DNA of 64,000 bases from Progne subis subis (Eukaryota; Chordata; Aves; Passeriformes; Hirundinidae), in assembly GCA_022316685.1 (NCBI GenBank), contig JAKJHU010000153.1, positions 682,001 to 746,000 on the forward strand, read 5' to 3'. The translations under genes and the position numbers were made by a program. Shown in pieces: positions 1 to 14,700 of the stretch (position 1 is the first letter of the stretch; each line of letters starts with the position of its first letter). The notes beneath the pieces were generated by a model that was not told the origin of the DNA, did no database searches, and saw nothing but the letters and a program-made list of their open reading frames with translations.

Positions 1-946
1 TCCTTCATCTGTCAGTTTAACTATCTCTTTATTTGAGATATCACACTAACTCAGAACAACATCAAGCCTTTCTCAATTTAAAATGTTCAAAACACTGAAA
101 TGAACTGGACTGTAGCTGCTAGAAAGCAGCAGCTTATGCAGATAGAAATTCTGTGACTGCAGCAACAGCAGCAGTTGCAACAAAAACACCACCTAAAAAT
201 TGGATTTCCAGTCCTTGTTTAGCGTCTTAGTATGTTCTGGGGACCTGCATCCTTGCAGTTCCAGCATTAGTAATGGAGAAGTTTCTTGAGCGTCCACAGC
301 TTTTACAAGAAATGAGTGTAGCAATCTGGTCAAAGCAAAAATTCCCTCTAAGAGGGTGAAGTATTTTAAAACAGCAGTACAAAAACCCCTAATTTTCTGG
401 GATTCTCTATGGGTTATGCCACCCCTTTTGAAAGCAGCTTCTTACCTTTGGGTCATGCTTTGCATGGAGGCTTTCATGGCTACAGCCCAATTTGTGATGC
501 CATTTTTGCAGAAGGATAATTACAAGAGCTCCAGTAATTACCAGATTAAAAAAAAAAAAGGTTCAAGCTCTTAAGCAAAAATGAAGAGAAAAGAAGAAAT
601 TAATGACAATGTCCACAAACATTAAGTTTTTCTTAAACAACTAAAATGAGGATTTTGCATGGGAAAGCAGAATTTTTTTTTTCCTGTGCAGGCAAGTTGC
701 TGGTCATGAAAGCCCCATACTGTGATTAAACCAAAATGATTGCTCAGCTTGATTGTATACAAATATAATTTTGGAGTCAAGTAAAACGTTTTGAAGTTTG
801 TCATTGTTTGCTTGATAAGTTATTGCTGGTTAGTGGAGAAGCAGTCGCAACAATAAGTTGAGTGCTGCCGTGAGTGTTTGCATGATTTGCTTTTAGTCGT
901 GCCTGCCCCTTTCTGATGCAATATTTTTCCCCCTTCCTAAATGCAG
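1..946 (+). other. SPEN intron, 3' part (no gene)
   Basis: This is the end of the intron upstream of the first visible SPEN exon. It is A/T-rich with no recognisable exon or repeat. A pyrimidine tract (921-938) and the acceptor ending at 946 close it. Short ORFs here have no coding character. Confidence 0.75.
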
Positions 947-3900
947 GGCTTCAGATAACAGGGAGCGTGCTTATGAACATAGTGCCTATGGACACCATGA
1001 GCGGGGGACGGGCGGATTTGATCGGACGAGACATTACGATCAGGATTACTATAGAGACCCTCGGGAGCGGACCTTACAACACGGGCTCTATTACACTTCT
1101 CGGAGCCGAAGTCCAAACCGTTTTGACGCTCACGACCCCCGATACGAACCTAGGGCCCGGGAGCAGTTTACATTGCCCAGTGTGGTACACAGGGATATCT
1201 ACAGGGATGACATTACACGGGAGGTACGAGGCAGAAGGCCGGAGCGGAACTACCAGCACAGCCGCAGCCGGTCGCCGCACTCGTCGCAGTCCAGGACGCA
1301 GTCCCCGCAGCGCCTGGCCAGCCAGGCCGCCCGGCCCGCCCGCTCCCCCAGCGGCAGCGGCTCCCGGAGCAGATCCTCCAGCAGCGACTCCCTCAGCAGC
1401 AGCAGCAGTACCAGCAGCGACAGGTAGGTCCCTGTGCTGTGGGCTGCGCGGGTCCTTTCTTGAGGCGCGAGCCCGAGGAGTTGTTCCGTGGCAAAGCTTT
1501 GGTCGTTGATGTAGAAGTGAAATGTGGAAAGGCTCAGTTGGCACCAAGGGTTCCAAGGGGAATGCTGGTACTCTTCTTTGTTATTTTCCAAGGTGGCTGA
1601 GCAGAGCAGGAATGTACAGACAGAAGGCCCTGCTGCTTGTGTGCCTGGAGAATGTCTCGCTTTTATTTGCTTTGGTGAGAGAAAAAGCAAATTTTAAGGT
1701 CAACTACTTTTTACAGACCACACTTCAGCATACTTTAGGAAATGATGAGCGGTATTGTTCTGTTTCTTCTTGTTCCCTGACACCGCTGACATTCAAAAGG
1801 TTGATCTGTTGCCTTCCTGTTTTCCCCCCTGCTGCCTCACAGCAAAAATTGTAGACTTGGAAGAATTAAAAGAAAATAACCCAAGTATGCAATTCCTGGG
1901 GATGCCTTTCCTATGTCCTTGGTTCTGCAATACCTCTGTATTTGCATGGCTTTACAAAATACCTTACGGGGAGAGAGAAGGTGTTAGAAATTATGGGTTT
2001 ATTTTAATAATTTTTAAATTCGTGTTGAAGTGTCTCTCTGATATTTGGCCTTTTAAGAGTAAATTCACTCTAAGACTAGAAACCACAAAGTTACGGTTGC
2101 ACCCATAAAGATTTTATGCTCTTTGGCGAAGAGTTCTGCTCCTCAGGAGGGTTTGCAGAGTTGGCAGCCTTTCCTTTACATACCAGGTCTTTTCTAAAAC
2201 TGAAAATATTCATTAGGTAAATAAGTGTATCAGTAGAGTGTTTGATTTCACAAAGGCCTGGAGTGACAGGGCAAGGGGGAATGCCTTCCCACTGCCAGAG
2301 GCCAGGGTTAGATGTGATATTGGGAACGAATTCCTCCCTGTGAGGATGGTGAGGCCCTGGCACAGGGTGCCCACCCCTGGAGGCATCTCAGGCCAGGTTG
2401 GACGGAGCTTGGAGCAAGCTGGGATAGTGGAAGGTGTCCCTGCCCGTGGCAGGGGGTGGAATTAGGTGAACTTTGTCCTTTCCAACACATTCTAGGATTC
2501 TGTGATTATCGTGATTATCACTGTGAGCGGAATTTTACTGACCAAGGGAATTATTCTCACAAAAATCTTGAATGCTGAACCTTCTGGAAGAGTGAGATGG
2601 GCTGACACCCATGGAGAGTGTACAGAAGAGAAGATGAGGAAATCAGTGTCTCCTGATTGCCCCACCCCCTCATGTCTAAAGAATCATGCAAGGATTTATT
2701 TACTTATTTTAATTATTGTTTTCCCTGCCTGGATTTAGAAATCCAGGTCCTGTCTAGGCTAGAGAGCAGGTGAAGATTTAAGACAACTTTTAGGCTGCTT
2801 TAAGCACTTATTTCCAACACCTCTCTCAATGAGACCTTAATGCTTGAATAAAGACAACCCTTTGTCAAAGCTTTTTCACACTTATTACAGCTCAGAAAAA
2901 TCTGTGAGACTTCCAGAGGTCTCAAAAAAATCCTAGAGAAAATGGATTGAAAGGAGGGCTGGTTACATTTAAGGTTTAGTAAAAAAATCACAAGTAGGGG
3001 AAGAAGAAAAAAATCTCTACTGCTGCTTTTCTTTTCCTTGTGGAATGAGAAAGGCGTCCAAGAAACTCGTAATATTTATAAAATGTCATTGCTGGGATGT
3101 CGAGGCAGGATGAAATCCTGTTCTGAATTTGAGAGGACTGAATATGATCCCATTGGAACCAAGTTTTAAGATTTAATGAGAAGAAAAGCAGCATCTGCTG
3201 TGCTTGAGCATTTCATTTTCTTGGCAATTTCTAGTTGTAGTAATGGAAAAGTAGACGATACTCTGGGAGGAAATAAAACATTTTTTTCTTATTAATACAA
3301 TAAAATCAAACTCAGTCAGGCAATGTAATGGAATCTGGTGGATTGTATATTTAATTTTGAAGGATCAGAAAAGAGTTTTACATGTTTCTCAGCAATCAGA
3401 TAATAATAACATTTAACCCTCTCTTTACTTTGGGAAGCAAAACCCTATCTGGCCTTGAAGTCTTTCAAAGCACAAAGTGTTTAATTTTCAACACACTTTG
3501 TATTTTGCCTTGTAAATATTAAGCCCCTCATACCCTGTTGGTGAGCAAATGCTGCCTCACCCCCTTTTCCCTGGTTCGGTGCTCCCACTTGGTGTGTAAT
3601 ATATCGAGTTTCATTTGTCTGGAAAATAAATATTGCTTGTGATTTCCGTGGTGGTCTGGAGGATTTTAGCAAGCTAGAGATTCTTTAATGGGTTTTTTTG
3701 TAAGTGGGAACGGCCAATTTTGTGAGGCCACGGTATTAGGAGGTCTTTATGACATTGCATTCTTCTGAAGTTTAAGAACTTGGTCACTGAGGTCTCATCC
3801 TGTTGGTCTCAGCTGGCAGAGTTGTGTTCCCTGCCCTGGGGATACACGGTGGGTGTTCAACACTTTTGGGAACTTTGTGCTGGGCACTGTCCTTCAGGAG

Positions 3901-6900
3901 CTGTGAAAAAGCAGCAGAAAAGTTGTGAAGGAGAAGTTTGAGTTTCCTTGCTTGTGGTTTTCAAGAGCTGTGTGAAGTAAATTAACACTGAGTAAATGGA
4001 CAATACTGAAGAAACACAATCTGTTTGCTTAAAAATTAAAAAACAACCCAAAAAAGCCTTTATCTTGCATTGGTTCTCAACTAAACTTGGCTTTAAATTT
4101 GCTATTTGGAGGCCTTTGCAGGTAATGGAGCTGCAAGGGAATAATTTAGAAATTAAACCCAGCAAGAACAGGTTTTAAAAAAAACAAAACTGTATTCTCT
4201 GAAGCCAGGCTTTATTTGGGGCATTTTGTGGCCTCTTAGAAGTTGCCTGTTGAGCTGAGGAAGCTGGTGGATGTGGATGGGATTCTGCATGGATTTGAGG
4301 AGGAATTTGTGTTTTGAAGTCTTCTTAGTGTGAGATTGCTCATTCCCCACCCATATTGTGGAAAAGGGTTGATGGAATTTTTTCATCACCTTGAAAGAAT
4401 CAAAAATCCCTTGAAAATGATAATTTGCCACCACCAGAAGCTTCAATTTCTTCGTTTTGGTGATTCAGACACACACCACAAGTGATACATTAGCAAACAT
4501 ATTTTCCATACTGTGTCATGGAAGAAATTGGCTCTGGATGGAAGCTTCCTATAGGAAGCAAACCCAATTTTGTTTGTGCCCTGCCCAACCTCCTGGAAAC
4601 ATCCCCCTGGTTTTTTGGGGTTTTGGTTTTTGTTTAGAAAAAGCTCTTTTCTAGGCTACTTGTTGAGGTGTGCTATCAATAATTTCTGGGCTTTTTGATT
4701 CAGTTTTGTAATGTCAAATGGCCTGACACATCTCTTGCTGCTCCATATGTTAGTGATTATTTTTAAAGTTTTGCTGCAGCAGTGTGCTGAACCACCCGGT
4801 GCTGAAAGTGGAGCATTTTGCTCCTAAAATCCTTGTTGGGATGGGGTTTGAATTAATTTACAAAAACCCAGGCAGAAGTGTTTGATTTCCTGTAGGTGAT
4901 GTCCAGGCTGTGAAAGCGTGAACACCCCATGTGTTCAATCTACAGATAAGTGACCGGAGATTTCCCTTGGACTTTAATTTATTTCTTAAGGATGTTTATT
5001 CAGTTGTCTGATGTGGAGGATGCTGGGGGATTTACCAGTTAAATGAATGAATTCCTGTAGTGTGTAATGTAGTCACCTTCAGTTTATTTTTAAGAGTGTT
5101 TATTTGGTTGTCTCATCTCCAGGGCGCTGGAGCTGGATGAATAATTAGTTAGATGACTTATTTCTCTACAGCTTGTAATATGAAATAGATATTGTGAAAT
5201 TAAAAGAGCATTTTTAGCTTAGATACAACACTGGCTCTATATTCACCAAGGTCTATGTGAGCGTAGTTATTCCAGTCTTCCCGAAATCAAGAAACGGGAA
5301 GAAGTTGCACTTGGAGATATTTGAAAGGGATTTTTTTTTTTTTTTCCCAATTCTGATAGCTGCATTTAAAGTTCTCATGACAAGTGGGCAAGGCATAAGG
5401 TAATTAGAGATTGGTTTTAATTTTAGATTTCTCTGTGATGACATTCTTTCTGGAGCAAGGAATTACCATTGGAATGGAATATCTGTGTTTCTTAATACTG
5501 AAATAAACTGATGAAAAATACTGCCAAGAGAATTTTAATCATGGGAAAAATAGACTCCCTGAAACCTCCTGTGTATTTTATTTAGTCAGGGACTTTCCTA
5601 CCCTGTTTTAACAGCTGAAGTGAAAGTAGAAAAAAAAAAGTTTTAGTTTCATTACATAATGCAAACCTTTCTCTACCATTGTCTTCATCTCCTCCTTCCT
5701 GCGTAGTTTGCTGCCAGAGGTGATGAATCACTGATTTAGCTGGGATTTGGGATTTTGAGTGGGTTTGGAGATGCCTGTACTGAGGACAGATGAAAAATCA
5801 GGAAAAATTAGGTTAAACGTAGCTGTTTAGTCTTTATTGAACCATCTGTGAGATGGCTTTTGTCGAGGTTAAGTAATTCCACATACATTGGGTAGTGCAG
5901 AGATGAGCTGAAAATTTTAATCTCTTCTAGCAGAACGACAGGGTTGAGCAGGCTTGTGTTTGTATTGGAAAAGAATTAGGTTAAGATTTATAAAAGAAAA
6001 TTAAAGAATTTCTTATAACAGGAAGCCTTTTCCATTACACAAAGGCAACAGCAAATCCTGTCAGTCAGGTGAAACACCTCATCCTTACCTTTTGTTCACA
6101 TAAGTCCATGTACTGCTTTAATGTTCTCTCTGCACGGCAAAATGTGAACAAGGAAAGAAAAATTAAAAATCCACCTTAGATCTCGCAGGCTTTTTGTTAC
6201 TAAGTGTCGAGCATTTTCACTTTGTTCTTCCTCGTGTTTCTGCTCGTGTCAGCCTGTGCTGCTGCCCAGCTAAATATAACCGAGACTATCCTTCAACTGT
6301 GGCTTTTTTACCCTTGGGACTGTATCGGGTTTCTTGAGATGGAGCACAGGCAGAACGTTTTCAGATGGCTTTGGAGAGATCATAATACAGAAAACAGACC
6401 TTTATACTCGAGATATGCCGAAAAAGACGTACCTGTGCATGTGTAACCACATAAATAGATCCTTCTGTGGAAAACAAAATAACGTGAATACATCAAAGTT
6501 CTCCTCACGGATGGTGAAGAAATGGTGCCTCGGGGCCCTTGGGAGGGAGCGGCCGCAGCCCGTTCGTCCCTCAGCCTCTCGCCCCAGCTGCTGACAGCCC
6601 GCATTATTTCAGCCCCGGACTCGACAATTATCTATTAAAAATGTGCGTTGCATAATAAGGTTTTTATCTCGCTCCGAACCCCCGCCGCTTTCTCTCGCCT
6701 CACAGCCGGCCGGAGCGCGCCCACCGCTGTAATGGCGGCGCGGCCGCGGATCCGCCTCACCCCGTTGTTTCGGGAGTGGGGAAAAGCGCGTGTTTCTGAG
6801 GGAAAAGCGGGTGTTTTGTGCGGAAAAAGCGGGTGTTTCTGGAGGAAAAGCGGGTGTTCCGCCGCCGTGGGGCCCGGGCGGCCGGGGGGCGGTTGTTTGC

Positions 6901-9900
6901 GCTGAGAACCGGTCTGAGCCGGCGGGAGCCGGCCCGGGCCGCCGCGCCGCCCCCGGGGCGGGGCCGCCCGAGCCCCGCGGAAAAACACCGCGATTGCCGC
7001 AAAAAAAGCCTTTAAAATAATAATAATAATAAAAGAATCCCCCCCCCCCCACCTTAGCACTGGAACAGTTCTCGCTCCCGCGTCAAGGTTTTCCCTTCAC
7101 ACAGCGCAGGGAAACGAAGTAGCAGCGCCTGTGTGTGAGGGTGGAAAACCACCCTCTCCGTCTCAACCGATTTTAGGTCATTTATTTATTTTTTTTTAAA
7201 CCTTGAATGCTCTGTTCGCTCTAAAGTTAAGCACTGGTTTCCTTGCTGAAGGAATCAGCCTCGAAAACATCCCAAAAGGGTGATTTTGGAACCTGTCACA
7301 ACATCCTGATACCACCTCTGCCGTGATTGGACACAATTTCAGAATAAAATAGAAATTCCATCTTTGTTGGCCCTTCTGGGAGAATCCACTCCTCCCCCAC
7401 CCCTTGCATATAAATGGAAAATAAAATACTTTAAAACGTTATAACCAAGAGGGGTTTTAATTTCTTTTTTATTTAGTACTTAATTTTCTTGGCATGAGCT
7501 GCCCAAAAAAGAGTGGACATTTGGCTGCAATTAATACCCCCCACCACTGCCACACTCCCAGTAATAGTTGGTAATTGCTGGCTCTAAATGACAAAGCAAT
7601 TAAGCCTCTTCCTAAATGTGCAGAAGTAGGTGCTTATCTAAATCTGGGCTGTCAGGCTTTGTTTCTGTGTCAAGGTCCAGAAGCTCAGCTGCTGCTTTCT
7701 CAAAGTGCATTTGATTCTTTACAGGCAGAGAAAAAAAAAAAAAAATCTTTTTTTCAAATTTATTTCAGGAAAGGAGTCTTAAAAATATATTAAGCTGCTG
7801 GTGGATGAAGTGAAAATTGCCTTAGAAAAATAATTGTTTTATTACTGTGATAACTATTTTGATAATTTCAAACGACTTTATCATTGTTAAAGGGAGTATT
7901 ATTATTTTGGTATTTTAAAGGTTTCTTGCAATGAGATCAGAATCTTTGTTAGAGATTATGAGGATTTGTGCCAGCTCATTCCAGACCCTCCAGTGAACCT
8001 GCTTTTTCCTCAGCTGGGGTAGAAAGATCTGGTGTGTGGAAGGATGTGTGTTAAAAATTATATTTTTAAGTCACCCCTGGACAGCTGCAGGTCTGTGGGA
8101 GCCATTGTCTGATGTGAGTATTCGCAATTTCATGTCTTCTTAACCTCCTTTTTTAGAAATAGTGGGAAAAACCTGAGCTATGTGGATGGCAGTACTCCCA
8201 CCAGCGTTGTGGGAGACTTTGGGCTGTTCCTTAAGTCCATGGGAGCTGCTAAAAATTGCTGTTTTTCCAAAGGTCAGGTGCTGTTGGATTGGGTTTGACT
8301 TTGGGGTTGTGCGTGTGCGTATTAACAAAATGGTCACTTCTAATTGCATTTTTAAGGCTTTGATTTCCTTCCAAGTATTTTGCTTAATCATCTTGAGTAG
8401 GCTGAGGGAAGGAAAGAATTAGCTGAGGTCAGGGAAGTTGAAGCTGCCCGTGTTACTGCTCAGAAGCCAGGCTTAGTCTGAGGGATCCTGGAGGCAGGAA
8501 GAAATGTGCCTCGTGTTCTCTTCCTGCTGCACACTGGGGGAGCAACCCCGAGAAAGCCAAGGAAAACAGGGAAACGTGTGGTGCCATGCGGCTGCTTCCC
8601 TCTGCACGAGTGGTCCAGATTCCCCTTTCTTTGGGAGACACACACAGTTCGGATGTGAATCATGACTAAAATAGATTAGAGGGATTGCAGTCTGAAAGTG
8701 GAGCTTATCTGCTGCAGTGCTGGAGTCAGACAGCTCAGACGGAGACACAGGCACTGCAGGCACCAGGGGTGGGAGCGAGAATCCCTGTCGCACAGACCTT
8801 TGGAATAAAGGGCAGTTTAATAATTTCTGATGAATATTCACGTGGAGGGATGAATAGCAGGAGAGGAAGGCTGTATTGAATGCTTCTTGAAAAAAACCCA
8901 GTCACTATAGAGATCAAAGGAAAAATCCAGTCACTGCCTGGGCTCAGCCGTACATGTTCCCATTAAAGCCTAGACACCACATCCCTTCGGACTTGTAAAT
9001 ACAGTGATTTGTTGATTTTTTTGTTGTTTTGGTTTTGGTTTTGTGGGCTTTTGTTTGTTTGTTTTCCAAGAGGATCTTTCTGGCTCTGCCAGAGGCATGG
9101 ATGCAGAAGGAGAACCTTCCCTTTAAAGCCTAAGGGCTGGGAGAACAGGTCTCCTCGAGGCATATCAATGCGACTTGGGCATTAACCTTACAATCTCTGG
9201 TGAAATGCGCTGTACTTAAATAAGGTCACGGGGATGGGAATTAATAGTAAATAAGCCTTAGTGGGGAAAAAATAAAAAATAGTATCATCCCCTGATCTTT
9301 GCCCATTGAATTAACTGTGTACCTGATGCGCTTAGCTTTGCCCTTACCGCCCTGGCATCGAGCGCAGTCAAGCCGCGACGTCGCGAACGCCGAAACCACA
9401 GATGATGGCATCAAGGGTTTAAGTGCAAAAGCTTCTTAGCAGGAGATTAGGGATCCCACTCTAGATCCTTGCAGTCAACTCGTAATGCCACTCAGAGAGG
9501 GGAAGGCTGTTGAGTGGAAAATCACAGGCTCAGGAGAGAGGTGAAAGGTTTGATGTGTTCTGTAGAGGAGGAAAAGTTTATATGCGTGGGACTTGGTCCA
9601 AATATTTTTAAATCTTGAAGCTGAGTTTCCCAAAGGAGGAGCAGGGAGACGTGCACTGTGTAGATGCCATGTGAATAAAGTCTTTGCATAATTATTCATT
9701 AAGTGCATAATATAAGAACAAGAATAGCTTTGGAATTAAGAAACAGGACTTCTCTGTGATCCGTCCTCGTGAGAGGCCTGTAACAAAGGTAGGGGACCTA
9801 TTCCTTTGTTTCCTGGTCCTTCCAGCCATGAGTGCACTCTGCTGTCTGGAGAAACAAGATGTGGAGCCTTTTAATTCCTTCTCTTTGAGAAATGTCTGCG

Positions 9901-11740
9901 CTTCAGTGCTCAGTGGCTTTATTTAGCTCAAAATTATGGTTTTGGCTAGAAGACACTTGGAAATCCAGGATGGCGGGAAAAGTACCTCTTTGAGAATCCT
10001 TTCTACGAGAGGGAAGTGGTTTTCAGGGCTGTATCCTCATTTCTTCCATGGCTGCAGGATGTTCTCTGCAGATGTCCAGAAATCATCAGTTCTGTACCTG
10101 GGCAAAAATATGAGAACCTTGTCAAACAGTTTAAAAATCAAGAATAACTGAGACACATCTGGAGATCGTGGCTCTAAGGGCATTCAAGGCTCTAAGATAT
10201 TTATTATCTTTCATCTGTTTGAGAGCAGAGAGCTTTTCTGCATGATAACATGTGAAAGAAAGGCACTGTTCTCCTCCTGAAAGCGAATTCCCAAGAATGC
10301 CAGGCCCCAGGTCCCTGTGGACAAACAGTGCCAGGCTGGACTGAGTGAGATGCAGTGTCCTACTTATTGTGGCTGCTACAGGTCTGACCTCCTTGGATCA
10401 TCTGACACCTCGTTGGGTAAGAGGTTGCTGCAAGATCGCAAACCCTCAAATTATGTAAGATTTACACACTTGCTTTGAAGTTGGTCCCTCCCTTCCATGT
10501 TTGTTTACTGGCTGGTGTGTCCTGTTGGACTGTGAAGGATGAATAGTCACAGAAGGGAAGCTGTCAGGTTAGTAAAGATTTTCTATTCCTCTTCGTTTTC
10601 TAAACGCGTGTGAAGCTGTGCTTACCCCTGTTCCACAGTCTGGGAATTCATCGAGGATGTTCTGCACAGGTCAGGGCTTTGCTGGGTGAAATGTTTAGTG
10701 TGTTTTTGAGATGGAGAGAGGAAGGAAAGGCTCATTGTGTTGCTAGAGGAGAAACGGAGATGGTGTCTAACACCGTTGTCTCGGTAGGTGATGTTGGGTT
10801 TGGTTTTTAATATGCAGTTTCCCTCAAACTCAAAGAAATCACATGGCAAAGAGGAAGGTGCTTAATCCTGTGTGTGTGGCTGCCATGGTTTGGGGGTTTG
10901 AAAGCACTGGCTCCCGTAAGGGAAGTGCATGGGCTTTGCCTGTGGGAATTCTTCAGAGGACTTTTCTTCTGCCCCTTGTCTCCACGGTGCCGGTGCGATT
11001 GTGTCGTGCTGCTACTCCTTTCCCAGCCTCTGCCTTGTGGGGTGGAGGCCAGGGCTGTCCAGACGCTCGGTCCAGGGAGGTGTAAGGCATTTTCTTCTGG
11101 AATTTCCCCTACTTCTGCGTTTTTCTCGCAAATTAGGTGCTCACCCATGCTTTGTGACCCCCTGACCAGTGCAATGGAACTGGCCCAGGCTTTGGGGAAA
11201 GAGAATCCCTGGACTTCTATGTGTGGTGATGTAATTGCTGAATCCTAACAAATTCCATGGAATTAAGTTACAGCAAGGTGCTTCTTCAGAAGTTACTCTT
11301 CAGTGGCAAACACTGTCATATGATATGGGGTTTGCTGGGTTGATCTTGAGGTTGTTTTTTTTTTTTTTCCCCCAAATTTAGTTTCCTAGCCTGGCATTAC
11401 TCTCTGTAGTTGCTCAAAAAATAAGATCACGTTCTCGCTCCGAGCTTCCTGCAGATGCACAATAGGTGCTGTGGCACTTTACCTATTTCATACAGACATT
11501 TTCTTTTTGGTTTTATTTTCATTACTTCAGTGTTTTCTACCCATGTGAATGCTCACAAAAAGTTCTACTTTTAGTTGTATTTTTATTTGCATGTGGGCAG
11601 CAAAATGAAGTAATTCCCAAATATAGTCCTAGCCAAGAGATCCATCTGTTCCCTGCATTTTTAAATGGCAAATTAATCCTTAGCATAGAACTCATCAAAT
11701 GTCTTCTGTCTATAATTTATGCTGCCTGAGATCACAGAAA

Positions 11741-11778
<38 letters not shown>

Positions 11779-14700
11779 CCTTCTTTTTTCTTTTTTCCCC
11801 CCCCAGGCCTTCCATTTTAAGTACTCCTTTATTCCAGAACAGCAGCTCCCATTCTGGTTTTACAGAGCTCTCCTGTGATTCTTCCAGTCACTGTTGTCAA
11901 TCTAAAAGGGGACATTAGAAACAAAAACAAACCCCTCCAAAATTATTCTTCTCTTCATCTCTCTGATGTTTCTTTGAAAGGCTGTAGAAGATTCTGTTAG
12001 AATCTTAGATCAGAAGGAGTATTTTATGATTCTAAGATGTAAGGGAATAGAAGTCCTCTTTGTAAAACACTCTTGATAAATGAATTTATTTTGGATGGAG
12101 AGCTAGGTTTGCTCTGTCCATTTTCATTTGGATTTCTCTCTTTGGACAATCGTGACCATTTTTAGAAGTACCAAACTTCCACGGTGTTATCTGCCATAAA
12201 GGGAATTTCTATATTAAGCTTTGCATGTTCCCAAATTCACTTAAGCTCAGCTGTGTATCTTGGCATGCCTTCCACTTCAACTCCTATCCCAGGAACAATT
12301 CTGTTTATAGGAGAGGATGCACAATTTCAAAACTGCTCCAAATCAGGATTTTCAACAAATGGTGTTTTGTGTATTGCTAAAAAAACCCCAGTGCCTTGGC
12401 TTGGGAGGAGGCAGTGCATGCAAATAGTGCCTGGCTTGGTTTTTTTAGGGCAAGGTGTGATGCTTTTCTAAAACATGAAGACACCATTAATTCCATGGGG
12501 CTGTTTGCCATGATCTTCTGGCAGCTTAATGTTAAAAAGTAACTGCAGTAACCTAGAGGTGAGTCAGTGCTAGGGCTCTTTTTGTTCTAGCATATGTCTG
12601 AAAAAGGCTTTTCTTCTGAAAGATGCCCAGTGCTCAACACTTAGTCAATGCCAAATGGTTTTAAAATTGTATTTAGAAGTACTTATTCCCAGGAATTCAT
12701 TTGACAGGGCTCTTAAGGCTACTTTTTGCTCCTTGAGTAAATGCATAGTAGCCTCCTTGGATGCAAGTGGTTGTTGCATTTTCAGTGGCATTTCCCTCTC
12801 CTGGCTCATAGGCAGTGCTTGGGGTAGTTTGGTGTTTTTTCCTAGGATGCCAAGTAGGTCCTTTCATGAAAGCAGGGCTATTGTTGAGGAAACTGCTTTT
12901 AAATGTTGGGCTTGATCATGGAGCTCTGTTCCAGCTTAAACAATTCCGTGTTTTTTTCTTGGTATTTTGAAAAGACTCGGACACCCGTGATCCAGAAGAT
13001 CAAATTCCTCAGCCTGTGCCCTCCATGATTCTCAGAATGACCTTGGGAAAAGCCATTGGCCTCTCCATACCTTCCTTTTCCATCTGCAGTGGGTCTTAAG
13101 ACAGCCTCCCATGTATCTGGTACTAAAATATGGCTTTTGTCCAATGATTTCATGTGCTCTGAGGTGTCAGTTTCAAAATACTAATTTAGATCATCGGCAG
13201 ACAGGTGGCAAAAGCTCTTCCCTTTAACACAATTATGCTCCTTTTGGCCAACTTTTGTTTGGAGCAGCAGCTCTTCCTCAGGTATGTCGTGGCAGTGCTT
13301 GGAATAATTTGGAGCATGGCTGAAGGATGTGGGATTTCTGGGTGGCTGCAGCGGGACTTCTCACAAGGGATCTTGACCCAAGGCTTCCCTCTTTGAAGGT
13401 GATGTTAAACGGAGGCTCATCCTGCTCACCCATTCTCACACCCACCCTCTTTCTTCCCTCTTTGCATCGGTGGAAGTTTAATTGTGGGAAAGCAGAGCTG
13501 AAGAGCTGCTTTGTACTTCACCCTCAAGGCCTCAATGACTTTTATCTTTCCCAGCGCTGAGCTCCGTCACCATGGCCGTTTGCTGAGAAAGCATTTCCTC
13601 TGGCTTCCCAGGGTTTCTTTTGGAACGTGAGCAATCCCACTGTTCCCAGGGAGCATCCATGGTTCAAAGGGGCATTGGCTGGGTAGGCAGGTAACTCCAG
13701 CTGCTCCCAAATTCAACAGCAAACCCATCCACATCTGAGCCACCAGCCAGCGTGGGGAGTGCAGGGATTGAGCAGCTTCTTGCCAGCAGTGAGAAGCTGT
13801 TGTCTGGCAGTGCTGAGTCAGCTCTTTACTCCAGAGATAGGCCAGTGTATTTGTAACCAACACTTTTTTCCCCCAGGTTAGTGTTTTAAATTCTTGACTG
13901 GATGAAGTTCAAGCCCAAGGACAGGGGGATGTAGGTCAAGGAGCGAGGTGGCAACACCGACTGCAGGTTGGGGGCAATGTCCTCAGCCAGATGGGAATTA
14001 ATATAAACACACGTATTTTTAACAATCATAATGGGTTATTTAGTTGCAGGGAAGAATTAAAAGGAGCCCAAGGCTGTCTGGAAGCTCTTGAGGGCTGCAG
14101 GGGAAGGTGGTTCTGGGGGTGGAAGCAGTCTGTCCTTCTGAGCAATGTCTCCATCTTCTCTGTGCTTTGTTTCAGACGTTCATCAAAGATCAGGTGTCAG
14201 ACTGCAGGATAAAATAGCTGATGTAAATATATTTGTATATATTTATACATGGCCTGTCACAGAAATGCAAATGGAATGGTAATAAGCCACTCACTTGACT
14301 TGGGATAAATATATGGTAAATAGTACCTGGAGGCTGTGTCTTCAAAAACTTGCTGGTCAGAGACTGAAATAAATACTGCAGCAGTGTGTGTTAGTTGGCC
14401 ACATAAAGGACATGGAGTTGTCACGGTTGTGTTGCTTTCCCATGTCCTTTAAACGTAATTTAATTTTATTTCTTTGGTTTTAGGATTCCAGCCCAGCAGG
14501 AGATCATTGAAGCCTTCTCTGTGGCCGTGGTAAAGCAGAAAAAGTTAAGGGAAGGAGGATGTCCTCATTTCATTAGTCTGCAGTGTTTAATGATCTCTCT
14601 CTTCAGAACTGTAGATGCTGGTTTTATCTGTTGCGTCCGTTTTGTGGCTGTTTTTGTTTCCGTGCTGCAGGTCTGGCCTTTCTCCTCTCTCGCTGGATTG

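Noticed and set aside
1..946. SPEN RRM1 exon
   Set aside because: No RNP motifs are found in any frame; RRM1 and the start codon must lie upstream of the window.
1074..1690. Minus-strand and out-of-frame ORFs over the first SPEN exon
   Set aside because: The conserved RS-rich SPEN frame runs on the plus strand; these are shadows.
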